In this document: one piece after another, positions 9,338 through 18,767 of the stretch
Position numbering within the stretch: the first letter of the stretch is position 1
Layout of the letters: each line of letters starts with the position of its first letter
Assembly (NCBI RefSeq): GCF_019891395.1
Contig: NZ_CP078143.1
Location: 2,803,001 to 2,867,000 of the forward strand
Direction: 5' to 3'
Length of the DNA stretch: 64,000 nt
From: Nitratireductor kimnyeongensis
GTDB lineage: Bacteria; Pseudomonadota; Alphaproteobacteria; Rhizobiales; Rhizobiaceae
The notes under the pieces: model-generated
Database searches by the model: none
What the model saw: the letters and a program-made list of their open reading frames with translations, nothing else
What the model was told of the DNA's origin: nothing
Program-made: the position numbers and the translations under genes

Positions 9338-10432
9338 ATGGTCTTTCTTGAACGGCTTTGCCGTACCATTCGCGTTTTCCTGATCGGGAGCGCTGCGCGG
9401 AAAGGGCTGCGCATTTGCGTGCCGGCTGCACAGTTGGTTCTGGTGGCGGTCTTTGCGCAGCCTTTGCTGTCTTTCGGGGCCGCCATGGCGCAGATGCAGA
9501 CGATCCGCACCGAGGAGAATGGTGTGGTCCATCACCGGTTGGAGCGCTGCGATTATGAGCGTGGCGTTGCCGTGGCTTCCTACAGTTTCAGAAAGCATAG
9601 TCCTTATCGGCCGCCTGAATCGCAGATCACCGATATCTGCTTCGATCGGAAAGGTGGGCGCCTCTGGGCGTCCGAACCAGAGGATCGCCTGACACTCGTT
9701 CAGCAGGACGAACAGTGGGACCAATATGAGGTACTTGTGCCCGATTTCCCGCGGTGGCGCGCTAGCGTGACGAATTATGAGCAAGCGTCAGGCAACGGAG
9801 GCTATCGAGCAGGTAGCGTGGATTTCGACTACCAGCGACTGGCGTCAGAACTGTTGAACTGGAACCATACCGGTACGCAACTAGACGGAGATGTTCGACT
9901 TCACGGTTACATCTTCGATACCCAGCCAAGCCCTGATATCGAGCCTTCAGATTTCAAAGTCTATGTAGGTGGAAGCGATCAATGGGATCATCTCAGGGGT
10001 AGAGACGAGAAATATCGTGACCGGGAGGTCCCCTATCTATCGTTCGAGGGCGTGCTTCGTTTCGATGGATCAAAGGGGGTCGTCAATCTGCGAAACACAT
10101 CGAATACGGGGAAGGAGGGCGCTGGAAAACTTTTTCTGACGGTCAACGACAAGGGCGAAATCTCGGGGAGCGGGACGCTTACCGTTGAGAATGCCCGTCT
10201 TGCCGGCATCAGACCGCACGACTGGAAAACGACGACCTGGGAGATCAGGAAACTTGTCGGACACATGGTTGGCGACGGAGGGGAGCAGTTCAGGGCGGTC
10301 GGCATCGCCGACGGACAGACCGTCGATCAGGACGGATTCGTCAATCCGGTTCACGCGAGCATCGAAATCACCGGCTATAGCCGGCGAATCGCAGAGCTTT
10401 GGGATGATGGCAGCGAACTCGACGGTGAATGA
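9338..10432 (+). CDS. Secreted protein of unknown function, paralogue of 15919-16920
   Basis: This 364-residue protein has a long N-terminal hydrophobic segment ending in an AMA-type signal-peptidase site near residue 51, so it is probably exported. The mature part is unassigned. It is clearly paralogous to the product of 15919-16920: both have the TDICFDR block, the LTLV segment, a VLVPDF or VIVPDT turn, and a C-terminal LAG-x-PHDWK-x-T-x-W block followed by VG-x-x-VG and DGFV. The PHDWK region forms the best conserved core. It opens the exported-protein island, 43 bases before the giant protein gene, and is divergent from the HTH/YARHG gene. GGTGGGCGG precedes the ATG. Confidence 0.7.
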   Translation: MVFLERLCRTIRVFLIGSAARKGLRICVPAAQLVLVAVFAQPLLSFGAAMAQMQTIRTEENGVVHHRLERCDYERGVAVASYSFRKHSPYRPPESQITDICFDRKGGRLWASEPEDRLTLVQQDEQWDQYEVLVPDFPRWRASVTNYEQASGNGGYRAGSVDFDYQRLASELLNWNHTGTQLDGDVRLHGYIFDTQPSPDIEPSDFKVYVGGSDQWDHLRGRDEKYRDREVPYLSFEGVLRFDGSKGVVNLRNTSNTGKEGAGKLFLTVNDKGEISGSGTLTVENARLAGIRPHDWKTTTWEIRKLVGHMVGDGGEQFRAVGIADGQTVDQDGFVNPVHASIEITGYSRRIAELWDDGSELDGE

Positions 10433-10475
10433 AGCGATGGGCACGAGCCAGCCAATGTATTGGGGACAAATTACT

Positions 10476-13400
10476 ATGGAACAGTTGAATTACACCAATC
10501 CGCGCCGCAAGGCATGCATGCTTTTGGCCGGCCTCGTCCTGGCGGCTTCGATAGTGCCTGCACGGGCGGATGTATGGACCTTTGAGACCCCTTCGGAAAA
10601 CATCCAGTGCACGGTTGGACAGGGCGCAGGCGTCCAGTCGGACATCACCTGCACGATCATCGAGCGCTCCGGCTCCTTCGCCTTGCCGCCCCCCAGCGGC
10701 TGCACTTCCGATTGGGGCCATACGTTCACGATGCGCGAACATGGTCCGGTCGAGGTCCTGTGCACGCCGACAAGCACGAGCAGGGACGGGCACAGCAAGG
10801 CAGATTATGGTGTGACGGGAGAGTTTGGCGGTTTCACCTGCGAGTCCTCCAAACAGGGTCTGAAATGCACCAATCGCGACGGCAACGGGTTCTTCCTTTC
10901 CAGAAAGATTCAAAGCGTTCTCTACGGGGCCGGCGGGCAAGGATCGTCGAATGGCTTTGCCGCCGCTTCGTCCAGGCAGGACGATGTTTCGGTGCCCGAT
11001 GTGATGAACATGCCCTATGGGAAGGCACGGTCCGTTCTTCGGGAACATCGCTGGTGGCCTTTGGAGAATTTCGACCCGGGCAATCTGGTGTACTTTACGC
11101 GCGAAATATTCGATCGGGGTTACACCGAGGTCGACACGTGTTCGCCCGTCGGCGACACGCCGTGCAAGTTTTATTTCTACAACGACGATGATCAATATCT
11201 GGAGGTTGCGACACGCGGAGAAAACCCGCATGTGGCGGGAACCGAGATTCTGGATGTGCGGGCCGTCGAAGCCAGGAGAGCCGCAAGCGCTCCGGGGGCT
11301 ACGGCATATAATGAACCTGCGAACATCTCGGTCGCCTGCAATGACAACGGCGCCGTCCTCAGCCTGCCGGATCGTTCGAAGGTTTATCTAGGCAAGCAGT
11401 GCGATGCCTATAAGCCAGGTGTCGGAAACGGTGGCTGGTGGTTGGCTGCTTCGGCTTTTATCGTCGAGATTGATGGGCAGGCAACACGATATGCCAAAGA
11501 TCTTTCCTGCGATACCCTTTCCTATTGCGACTACCGGGCCGCGCGCGCGCAGATCGACAAGGCTCCAAGCAATACCGCCGAAACCGTCGCGCAGCCCCAG
11601 GCCAGCAAGGATGCAGGCTGGACGTCCACGCGTGGTCAGGGTTTCCACACGGCCGGCATCGTGAACAGCGCAGGGGACAGTCTGACCCTGACCTGCGGGG
11701 TTGAGGGTGCGGGCACACGGGGAAGCTCGATCACGCTACAGATCGGCGACACGCCCATAAAGGCCGGCACCCTGGTGGAGTTGCGTTTCGAGGACGCCCA
11801 CCCAGGCATCGTCCCGCTTATGCTGAGCCGCGACAATGCAGTCTTCGTCGGCGACCCATCAGCGGTGGTGAGCGCGCAGCATTTCGAGACGCTGGTCGAG
11901 ACCCTCAAGGCCGGCAGTTCTGTCACTGTCCGCGCTCGCAGCGGACCCGAAGCGCAATTCTCGCTGAGGGGTTCCAGCGCGGCACTTGGCGAGTGCAAGG
12001 GGGTTGCGGCTTCCGGAGTGCCCAGCGCGGCTGCTGAAACCGCGCCGAAATCCGAGAGCGAAATCGCAAAGGAAAATCTTGCCGAGCGACCGGTGACGAT
12101 CGATGCGAACGCAGGTCTGGTTCCCAGCCAAATCACTCCCGACTATAAGTTCGAGACGCTCGACGGGTATGCCATCCTTCCGGAAAGGCAGACTGACGCG
12201 CACGCCGCAAGCCTGCCCTGGCTACCATGGTCAACCGTCAATCTGCCGATTGCGCTACCGCAACTGATCGAGCCCGATCTGCCGGGCCGGTCCCAGGACG
12301 ACGACGATGCCTATGCAATCGCGGTGGCCCACAGTTTCCTGTCCGAGACAGAAAAATCTGCGATCGAAGCCAAATTGGGACTGCCATTCCCCTTGTTTGC
12401 CGAGTTCGACAAGATATCCCCCAACATACTTCGTATGCAGGGTGGCCGTGGAGGCGCAGCAGCTTTTCACGCGAAGCGGATGCTCCACGAAAGGGACAAG
12501 TTGGATGAGTTCACGCGCGGCCCGGCTTTGCAGGAAATCCGAACGGCACTGCGCGCCAAGATCGCCGCATCCGAACTTCAGCTGCCGCTTCCCGTTGTGC
12601 GGATCTATCGAGTGACCCTTGAGGAATACGATTTCGAGAATGGCGGGTTTCCCGTTAAGGGAATTCAGAGGTTCAATAATCCTTCGGCTTCCAGACTCGC
12701 CGAAATTGCGGGAGCTTCACGGTTCAATACGGATATCATGGAATATCCGAAGTTCATACCGATGGAGCCTCAGGCCGCCAAACGCCTCATAGAAGAGATC
12801 GCCAAATCCCGCAACGATCGCTACCGTGTGGTCAATATGGCCGTGTTCGGCGAACTGACGGACATTCGTCAGCTTGAGGTGGACAAGGGTCCGTTCACCA
12901 TCGAACTGTTGCACAAGGCGGAACGGATCGATTTCGGCTTTGGCGATAAAATGCTTGGCGACGTCTTCTACAGCGTCGTTCCAGACAAGCTGGAAGACGG
13001 GGAAGTCGAGGCGGTCAGGGAAGGTGGGCGAAGCACTCCGGCCACCCTTTACGGCCCGGAATATCTTGTCTCCGCCGTGTCGGATGCATTTCCCGATCTC
13101 CTCAATTCGCAGACTCTCGTGGAACCGCTGATGCGGTCACGCGTCACCCTCGAGAATATGGATATGGCCGAATGGGGACTTGGAAACCTGCCGGCCAACA
13201 AGATCCTGCGCCCCGAGCTTGCAGAGCCAAGGCGCAAACCCAATAGCGACGACATTCGCCTTTACCGCGCATTTCTCGACGGGCGTCGCCAGGCGGGTGT
13301 GAGCAAGGAAATCATACTGCCTGTGAGCACAGGGGTAAGACAGGCGCAGGACGGCACGAAAACCATCGAACCCGAAAGACCGGTCGACCTGATTGCGCTT

Positions 13401-15695
13401 GCGCTCGAGCAGAACATGTCTCAGTTCGGAAACTGGCGCAATCGCGGCCCAAATCACCCAGATCGCCTTGCCGACCTTCTGGCGGGTACGCCCCATGCCA
13501 TCGAGCCGGGTCGCATCGCGCTCGGCGGCGGCAATGTGCAGTTAACGCAGCGCGGTACGAGTCCTGTCGTTCTTTCACTGAAGTTGAACAAGGCCAATCC
13601 CAACGCCCCGCTGAGGTTTGAGAGTGGATTGAACGAGCCGGCATCAAATAACCGTGTCAGGAGCGGCGTGATGGGCAACGTGCCAAGAGACGAAGGAGAG
13701 CTTCGCGGCCATATCGTCCTGGAACTGGAAGAGGCGCCGATTATCGTTGAGGAGAACGAGGGTTCGGACGCGGTCAAGGCGGTTGTTCTGAAGGTCGCAA
13801 TGAAGCGGGTCATGTTTCTCGATCAGGGCGAGGAACGCATGATCGCATTCGACGACCGGCAGGACAGCGGCAGCGCTGCCGACGATGGCGATTTACCATC
13901 GGTTCCGACACCCGAGACCCTGCCGCTCGATGCCGAGACGAGTGATCTCCTGATCCTGCGGCATCTGCCGGACACTGTGACGGATGCCGATTTCAAACGG
14001 ATGCTTCTTGCGCGCTGGGAGGCGGAGAAAAAGAAACGTGACATCAGTTCGCAACTTCCCTGGGGCCGTTTCTTCGAGATCGGTCAGGCGAAACCGGAGG
14101 GAGACGCGCTGGATGCCATGCTCCCGGCCTTCCGCGACTGGTCGAAGGCCCGCGCCGCCAATCTTCCGCAATCGTTTTACCTTGAGCCGCGCAGGATCCA
14201 GACCGATGTGCCGGGGATTGCGGGGTTCGGCAGCACACTGGCCAATCCGAACAGCCTGCACAGTGCATTGATGCAGTGCGATACGGCCATTCGCATGGCT
14301 CAGATTCAGAACAACTTTCCCGAGCACAAGCTGAAAATGCTCGAGAATGCCTGCGAATATATTCGTCAGGCTTCTGAACTGCCGAGCGATGTTCTTTATA
14401 TCGGGCGTACCGAGACGTTGCCCGCCGCGTGGCGCGGCAAGGGCACCAGTGTTCGTGCATTGCCATATCATGGCACTGTCGGGGCACGGGTGGAGTGTGC
14501 AACAACAATCCCCAGCTCACGCGATGACTATTGTCGCGCATTCGAGGAGGCGATCAGGTCCGGAATCTTCGGCGAAACGGTCTTCGCGCTCGATGATGTC
14601 TATGTCTTCGACAAGGCTGCCGATATTCGACCGGAAATTGCCGCTCGGAAGAGCAGGGTGAGGACGTATCCAAAGCTCACCGTACAGGTCGCCGGGGTCG
14701 AGCGCAGCACGCAGGCGCGGCCCTCTCCCTTTGCCAAGGCGTTGATGAAGGTGGACGATTTCATAGCGGCGCAGGAATTGCTGGAGCGCCACGATACGCT
14801 CGGCAATTTCGCTCCCGAACTGGTGGAAACCAATTTCTTTGATCTCCGCGCAGTGTCGATGGAACTGGTGGAACGCGAAACCGGTAAGGTCGTCGCCAAC
14901 ATCCCGTTGGTGGACATGCCATCGGGTCCCGACGCTTCTCTACTGGAACCCCTGGAGCGCATGACGGTGGCTCCGCCCAGTGAGCCCTATGGCAAGGATG
15001 TCATCGGGCTGCGCCTTGGAATGTCCTTCGATGAGGCCGACAGGATCATCCGCGACCACATGGATGTCGGGCGCGTTTTCATCGCCGACCGCAAATGGTC
15101 GGTCCGTGCTGCGGCAGGGAACATCGACCCGTTCTCTTCGGGTGTCGCCTATGAATCGAAGGACGGCCGTGAGGTGATCGTCATTCACGATGAACCACCC
15201 TCCGCCGAGAAGGTGATTGTTGGCGCGGTTCGTCTGGTCGACCTCGACAAGGGAACGGTCTCTCCCGCCCAGATATTTGCCCAGGCGCGGGAGAAATATG
15301 GGCCGGCCGACGTTACCGATCAGCGCAGCCAGGCATGGTTCGACGTGGACAACGCTGATTCCAAATGTGTTGCCTCCTACGGTTCCCATGCGCATTTGCT
15401 GGCGTGGCGCGATGAGAATGGCGCGGCGACGGAATGGAAATCCAGAACGTATCGGGGGCAACCGGCACCGTTTGAAGCGGAGCGAAACGTTCTGGAAATG
15501 AGATCAAAATGTCCTTCCGGGGTGACGCTGACCCTTGATGCGAATGACACCGAACGGGATCGCCTGATCTTCCGCCTGCATGATCCGCAAACACTCTACA
15601 AACACCTGATCCAGAGTGAAGTCATGATCCAGGAGGGCGCCAGCTTCGGCGGTGAAGCCGCCGCCGAAGGCGAAAAGACCGGCATCAAGTTCTGA
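10476..15695 (+). CDS. Giant secreted multidomain protein (about 1739 residues), function unknown
   Basis: The frame is open from 10185 but overlaps the upstream gene. The ATG at 10476 has GGGGAC at proper spacing and gives a textbook signal peptide cleaved after about residue 31 (PARA). Residues about 34-145 resemble the small Cys-rich DUF6636-type domain (TPSENIQC, six cysteines). Residues about 172-255 resemble a PASTA-like repeat (VPDVMNMPYGKARSVL). Residues about 283-352 form a Cys-containing domain with VYLGKQCDA. The central 1100 residues are unassigned. Residues about 1508-1735 begin with IGLRLGMSFDEADRII, a module seen in other exported alphaproteobacterial proteins. It is predicted periplasmic or surface-located, and no enzymatic motif is recognised. 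Confidence 0.75.
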   Translation: MEQLNYTNPRRKACMLLAGLVLAASIVPARADVWTFETPSENIQCTVGQGAGVQSDITCTIIERSGSFALPPPSGCTSDWGHTFTMREHGPVEVLCTPTSTSRDGHSKADYGVTGEFGGFTCESSKQGLKCTNRDGNGFFLSRKIQSVLYGAGGQGSSNGFAAASSRQDDVSVPDVMNMPYGKARSVLREHRWWPLENFDPGNLVYFTREIFDRGYTEVDTCSPVGDTPCKFYFYNDDDQYLEVATRGENPHVAGTEILDVRAVEARRAASAPGATAYNEPANISVACNDNGAVLSLPDRSKVYLGKQCDAYKPGVGNGGWWLAASAFIVEIDGQATRYAKDLSCDTLSYCDYRAARAQIDKAPSNTAETVAQPQASKDAGWTSTRGQGFHTAGIVNSAGDSLTLTCGVEGAGTRGSSITLQIGDTPIKAGTLVELRFEDAHPGIVPLMLSRDNAVFVGDPSAVVSAQHFETLVETLKAGSSVTVRARSGPEAQFSLRGSSAALGECKGVAASGVPSAAAETAPKSESEIAKENLAERPVTIDANAGLVPSQITPDYKFETLDGYAILPERQTDAHAASLPWLPWSTVNLPIALPQLIEPDLPGRSQDDDDAYAIAVAHSFLSETEKSAIEAKLGLPFPLFAEFDKISPNILRMQGGRGGAAAFHAKRMLHERDKLDEFTRGPALQEIRTALRAKIAASELQLPLPVVRIYRVTLEEYDFENGGFPVKGIQRFNNPSASRLAEIAGASRFNTDIMEYPKFIPMEPQAAKRLIEEIAKSRNDRYRVVNMAVFGELTDIRQLEVDKGPFTIELLHKAERIDFGFGDKMLGDVFYSVVPDKLEDGEVEAVREGGRSTPATLYGPEYLVSAVSDAFPDLLNSQTLVEPLMRSRVTLENMDMAEWGLGNLPANKILRPELAEPRRKPNSDDIRLYRAFLDGRRQAGVSKEIILPVSTGVRQAQDGTKTIEPERPVDLIALALEQNMSQFGNWRNRGPNHPDRLADLLAGTPHAIEPGRIALGGGNVQLTQRGTSPVVLSLKLNKANPNAPLRFESGLNEPASNNRVRSGVMGNVPRDEGELRGHIVLELEEAPIIVEENEGSDAVKAVVLKVAMKRVMFLDQGEERMIAFDDRQDSGSAADDGDLPSVPTPETLPLDAETSDLLILRHLPDTVTDADFKRMLLARWEAEKKKRDISSQLPWGRFFEIGQAKPEGDALDAMLPAFRDWSKARAANLPQSFYLEPRRIQTDVPGIAGFGSTLANPNSLHSALMQCDTAIRMAQIQNNFPEHKLKMLENACEYIRQASELPSDVLYIGRTETLPAAWRGKGTSVRALPYHGTVGARVECATTIPSSRDDYCRAFEEAIRSGIFGETVFALDDVYVFDKAADIRPEIAARKSRVRTYPKLTVQVAGVERSTQARPSPFAKALMKVDDFIAAQELLERHDTLGNFAPELVETNFFDLRAVSMELVERETGKVVANIPLVDMPSGPDASLLEPLERMTVAPPSEPYGKDVIGLRLGMSFDEADRIIRDHMDVGRVFIADRKWSVRAAAGNIDPFSSGVAYESKDGREVIVIHDEPPSAEKVIVGAVRLVDLDKGTVSPAQIFAQAREKYGPADVTDQRSQAWFDVDNADSKCVASYGSHAHLLAWRDENGAATEWKSRTYRGQPAPFEAERNVLEMRSKCPSGVTLTLDANDTERDRLIFRLHDPQTLYKHLIQSEVMIQEGASFGGEAAAEGEKTGIKF

Positions 15696-15702
15696 TGCCG
15701 GT
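15678..15702 (+). repeat. 10-bp perfect inverted repeat across the stop codon of the giant gene
   Basis: ACCGGCATCA-AGTTC-TGATGCCGGT forms a perfect 10-bp hairpin whose right arm contains the TGA stop. It is followed by TGGGGTTG rather than a T run, so it is a poor intrinsic terminator. It could be an mRNA 3'-end stabiliser or partial terminator before the paralogous gene. Confidence 0.6.
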
Positions 15703-15918
15703 TGGGGTTGTCGCCAAGAATGGGACGCCGCCCGCGATGCGGGCGGTGTTGGAGGGAGGCAGGGGAAACCTGCTCCTTTATGGCTGCTTCCGCTGACCCG
15801 TCTCGCAGCCCTCGCCAAGGCCAGCTTTCAGGCACGGGCGCTTCTGATTTTTGTTCACGCCAGGGTGGCAGACTGGAGAGGCCCGTCAGCACATCTTGCA
15901 AGTCGGAGAGTGTGTCGA

Positions 15919-16920
15919 ATGTCCAGATATTCCCAGTTCGAGCGCTTCGGCCGCGCCGTGGCCGCCTTAGTCGCAAGCGCTCTTATGTTTTCTAGCCCGG
16001 CGGTTGCGGAAACGGTTTTAGAACCCGATCCCCATTCCCCGCTTCTGAGGACCGAAACGGACGGTTTCGTTCACTACGCCCTGGAGGACTGCCCCCACGA
16101 GCGGGGGCTTGCCGCGATCCGCTACGGGTTCATAGGAGAATGGCCGAAGACCGAACTGACGGACATCTGCTTCGACCGGGAAAGTGGCGAACTGATCTCC
16201 GCCGAACCGGTGTCAGGTCTGACCTTGGTGGAAGGGGGCGACTACGAATACTACCACGTCATCGTCCCCGATACGCAAAGCCATGAGCGGGTAAGCGTGA
16301 GTGCGGGAGCCTACGAGTCCGGCGACAAGACCTCGATCCAGGAATCCGTTTCCTTCCAGCATCTAAGCCCCCATTTCCGTCCCTCGCAGCGCTACGAAAA
16401 CGCGAACCACCTGAGCGTCACCGGCTTCTTGTTCAGGGATCGAGCGACCGCAGCGGACATCGCCGAGGGCAGCTTTCAAGTGTCCTTGCAGCCCGATGAC
16501 CATTGGCAGTCCGAGTACCGACACCTGCAGAAAAAGCGCGGCGGCAAGACTCCCATCGTCTACCTCGAAGCGAGCGGAGACCTGACAGCGCCTGTCACCA
16601 GGTTCGCATTCAAATCCCCCGATGGCTCGATGAGCAAAGGAACGGGAACATTTGAACTGCACATTTCCGCCGACGGCACATTGTCCGGCTCCGGAGAATT
16701 GTCGGTTGAAACCACCGTCCTGGCCGGCGCGCATCCCCACGACTGGAAGGAGACGCACTGGAAGATATCGGACTATGTCGGATATCTCGTCGGCGCGGAC
16801 GGCCAGGAGTTTCACGGGCTCGGCTATATTACCGGGGAGGTGATCGACCATGACGGCTTCGTTCACCAGACCCGCGGCTCGGTCGATATCCGAGGTCTCG
16901 GGCCAAAATACATGCAATGA
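15919..16920 (+). CDS. Secreted protein of unknown function, paralogue of 9338-10432
   Basis: This 333-residue protein has a signal peptide of about 30 residues (ending SPAVA). The frame opens earlier, but the ATG at 15919 has GGAGAG eight bases upstream and starts directly at the basic end of the signal peptide. It shares with the 9338-10432 product an N-terminal GFVHY/GVVHH plus TDICFDR region and a C-terminal PHDWK core with DGFV, so the two are copies that flank the giant gene. It is predicted periplasmic, with no known domain recognised. It lies 223 bases after the giant gene and 57 before the PDZ-like protein, probably in the same transcription direction and unit. Confidence 0.7.
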   Translation: MSRYSQFERFGRAVAALVASALMFSSPAVAETVLEPDPHSPLLRTETDGFVHYALEDCPHERGLAAIRYGFIGEWPKTELTDICFDRESGELISAEPVSGLTLVEGGDYEYYHVIVPDTQSHERVSVSAGAYESGDKTSIQESVSFQHLSPHFRPSQRYENANHLSVTGFLFRDRATAADIAEGSFQVSLQPDDHWQSEYRHLQKKRGGKTPIVYLEASGDLTAPVTRFAFKSPDGSMSKGTGTFELHISADGTLSGSGELSVETTVLAGAHPHDWKETHWKISDYVGYLVGADGQEFHGLGYITGEVIDHDGFVHQTRGSVDIRGLGPKYMQ

Positions 16921-16977
16921 CGGACTGTCTGAGCAATCCGTACGGGCGTGGCACCTGATCAATACAGGAAATCTATT

Positions 16978-18636
16978 ATGGCATTTTCGCGAGAAACATT
17001 AAAATTACTCAACAGGAAGCGTGAAAATAGCAGGTTTGAACAGCTATTTTCCAAAGGTGTCTGGATATCTATCTCTTTGATTTTATCCATGTTGCCCATC
17101 CAATCTCTTGCCGCCAGCAAGATGCTCCCGCGCGACAAATTAATCGCCGCCGCAGATGCAATAGGATGCCCGACGCAGTCCACCATTGGAAATAAGGAAG
17201 ACTTTGAAGATTCGATTATTCACAGGTGCATTCTGGATAAACTCAGGAAGCATGACAAAGGTAGGTATAAATATATGAATCCTACCGACATCGTGCGTCA
17301 ATTCCATGAAGGCCTCGTTGAGGCGCAGTCACAGGCCGGTGTCTTTTCAGACTATCCCTACTCACGAGGACGTTTAAAGGGTGGAGCGTCGACGACCAAA
17401 TATCTGAAAGCGCCGATCTGCCGGCACGAAGAGACCGTCAGGATCTCCTATCCAACGGATATGAACGAACGCGCAGGCTCTCCGGAGAAGCATGTGGCGC
17501 AGTATGCCGCTGACATTGTGATCGGGATTTTCAGACATGCCTGCGTCACCGGTTTTCCCAAAACGATCAATATCGTTCTAGCTTCGGGCGATCGCGATGT
17601 AGTCTCGATCCCCTATAACGTGCAGACCAACTATTATATGCAACGGGTGCTCCTCGACAGCGATTCCGTGATTGCGCATGCTCAAAGCTGGGCCGCGGCA
17701 TTCATGGCGAACATTGATGGCGATGGCGACACGTCCCCATCGGCCAGTGTCGCCGACATCCCGTCCGAGAAGTTCGAGTATCTTTGCCGCAAGACCGATT
17801 CACCGGAAGCGTTGTTCGACAATGTCCGCAAGGGGATGGGGTTGGAGTTTGCCGGCCTCAAGGATCCGACAATCACCGCGATACACTCGGAGCTGGACAA
17901 TAGAGCCGGTTTGCAGGTCGGCGACCGGCTGGTCCACGTCAGCGGATATGAAGACCTGCTGATCGGCAAAATCTACACGACCCTTTGCCAGCATCGGCAG
18001 AGCGCGCTTGCCATGGTCGAGCGCGACGGTGACCATTTCGAAGTTCTGCTGTCACCGGGCGCGGCAACAAAACTGGAAGCCTATGCCACTGATTTTGCGG
18101 TTACCAACCCGTTCGATCCGGTCGATGCCGACAAGGTCTTCGGGTCCGATGGCCCGATCTTATACAATCCGGTATTCGCTCTTCTTTTTGCAGGCAATTT
18201 CGACAAGTTCGACGAGCAGGAGCGAGCGTCGCTGATCGCGATCTTGAACGTGTCGCTTTCACTCTCTCCAGATATGTCGGCATCGGCGATGACACGGGGC
18301 AAAAAGGCGCTCAATGGCCTGCGCCAGATCTACGGTCCGTCAGCAACTGCCTGTTGGCCATATGGCCGTACGTCCTTCGACGTGGAACGCTTTCTGATAA
18401 CGACACGCAAGGACAGTTACGGCGCGATCCTGTCCCAGGCAAAGTCGGAACTGGGCACCAAGACCCTTTATTTCGACCCCAAGCTTGGCTCCGCGATCAT
18501 GAATAAATGGGAAGTGGCCATGAAGGATTTCGGTGTCATTCCGCAGCTACGATCGCTCGTGGACCGTCAGTCCTGCTTTTCGGCAGAGTACAGGCTGCTT
18601 TATAATAGACTCTTTGAACTGGCGGGAATCCGCTGA
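16978..18636 (+). CDS. Exported PDZ-like domain protein, function unknown
   Basis: This 552-residue protein starts at an ATG preceded by ACAGGAAA. It has a hydrophobic segment at residues about 27-46 ending SLAA, so it is exported or membrane-tethered. Residues about 285-365 look like a PDZ fold (GLEFAGL, then NRAGLQVGDRLVHVSG). No protease catalytic motif is seen, so it is probably a binding or scaffold protein. Cysteines are spread through the mature part. The first 350 bases are noticeably richer in A+T than the neighbours. It follows the second paralogue by 57 bases and ends the block of exported proteins. Confidence 0.65.
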   Translation: MAFSRETLKLLNRKRENSRFEQLFSKGVWISISLILSMLPIQSLAASKMLPRDKLIAAADAIGCPTQSTIGNKEDFEDSIIHRCILDKLRKHDKGRYKYMNPTDIVRQFHEGLVEAQSQAGVFSDYPYSRGRLKGGASTTKYLKAPICRHEETVRISYPTDMNERAGSPEKHVAQYAADIVIGIFRHACVTGFPKTINIVLASGDRDVVSIPYNVQTNYYMQRVLLDSDSVIAHAQSWAAAFMANIDGDGDTSPSASVADIPSEKFEYLCRKTDSPEALFDNVRKGMGLEFAGLKDPTITAIHSELDNRAGLQVGDRLVHVSGYEDLLIGKIYTTLCQHRQSALAMVERDGDHFEVLLSPGAATKLEAYATDFAVTNPFDPVDADKVFGSDGPILYNPVFALLFAGNFDKFDEQERASLIAILNVSLSLSPDMSASAMTRGKKALNGLRQIYGPSATACWPYGRTSFDVERFLITTRKDSYGAILSQAKSELGTKTLYFDPKLGSAIMNKWEVAMKDFGVIPQLRSLVDRQSCFSAEYRLLYNRLFELAGIR

Positions 18637-18690
18637 ACGAACGGTCTGCGCAATCCGGTGAGCGATCTGTACAGGAATCTCTCGACCTGT

Positions 18691-18725
18691 CTCGAACCAT
18701 CATCAGGTTCGAGCATAGCTTTATT
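18691..18725 (+). terminator. Probable terminator ending the exported-protein island
   Basis: CTCGAACC-ATCATCA-GGTTCGAG is a perfect 8-bp stem with a 7-base loop, followed by a T-rich tail. It lies 54 bases after the stop of the PDZ-like gene, and the small gene at 18768 begins after it. Confidence 0.65.
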
Positions 18726-18767
18726 TCTTCAACAGCTTCGAATCATTGGCAAACTTGGCGGGCAAAG

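Noticed and set aside
10185..10475. N-terminal extension of the giant protein
   Set aside because: It overlaps the upstream gene in another frame and would bury the signal peptide; the ATG at 10476 has a ribosome site and an export signal directly after it.
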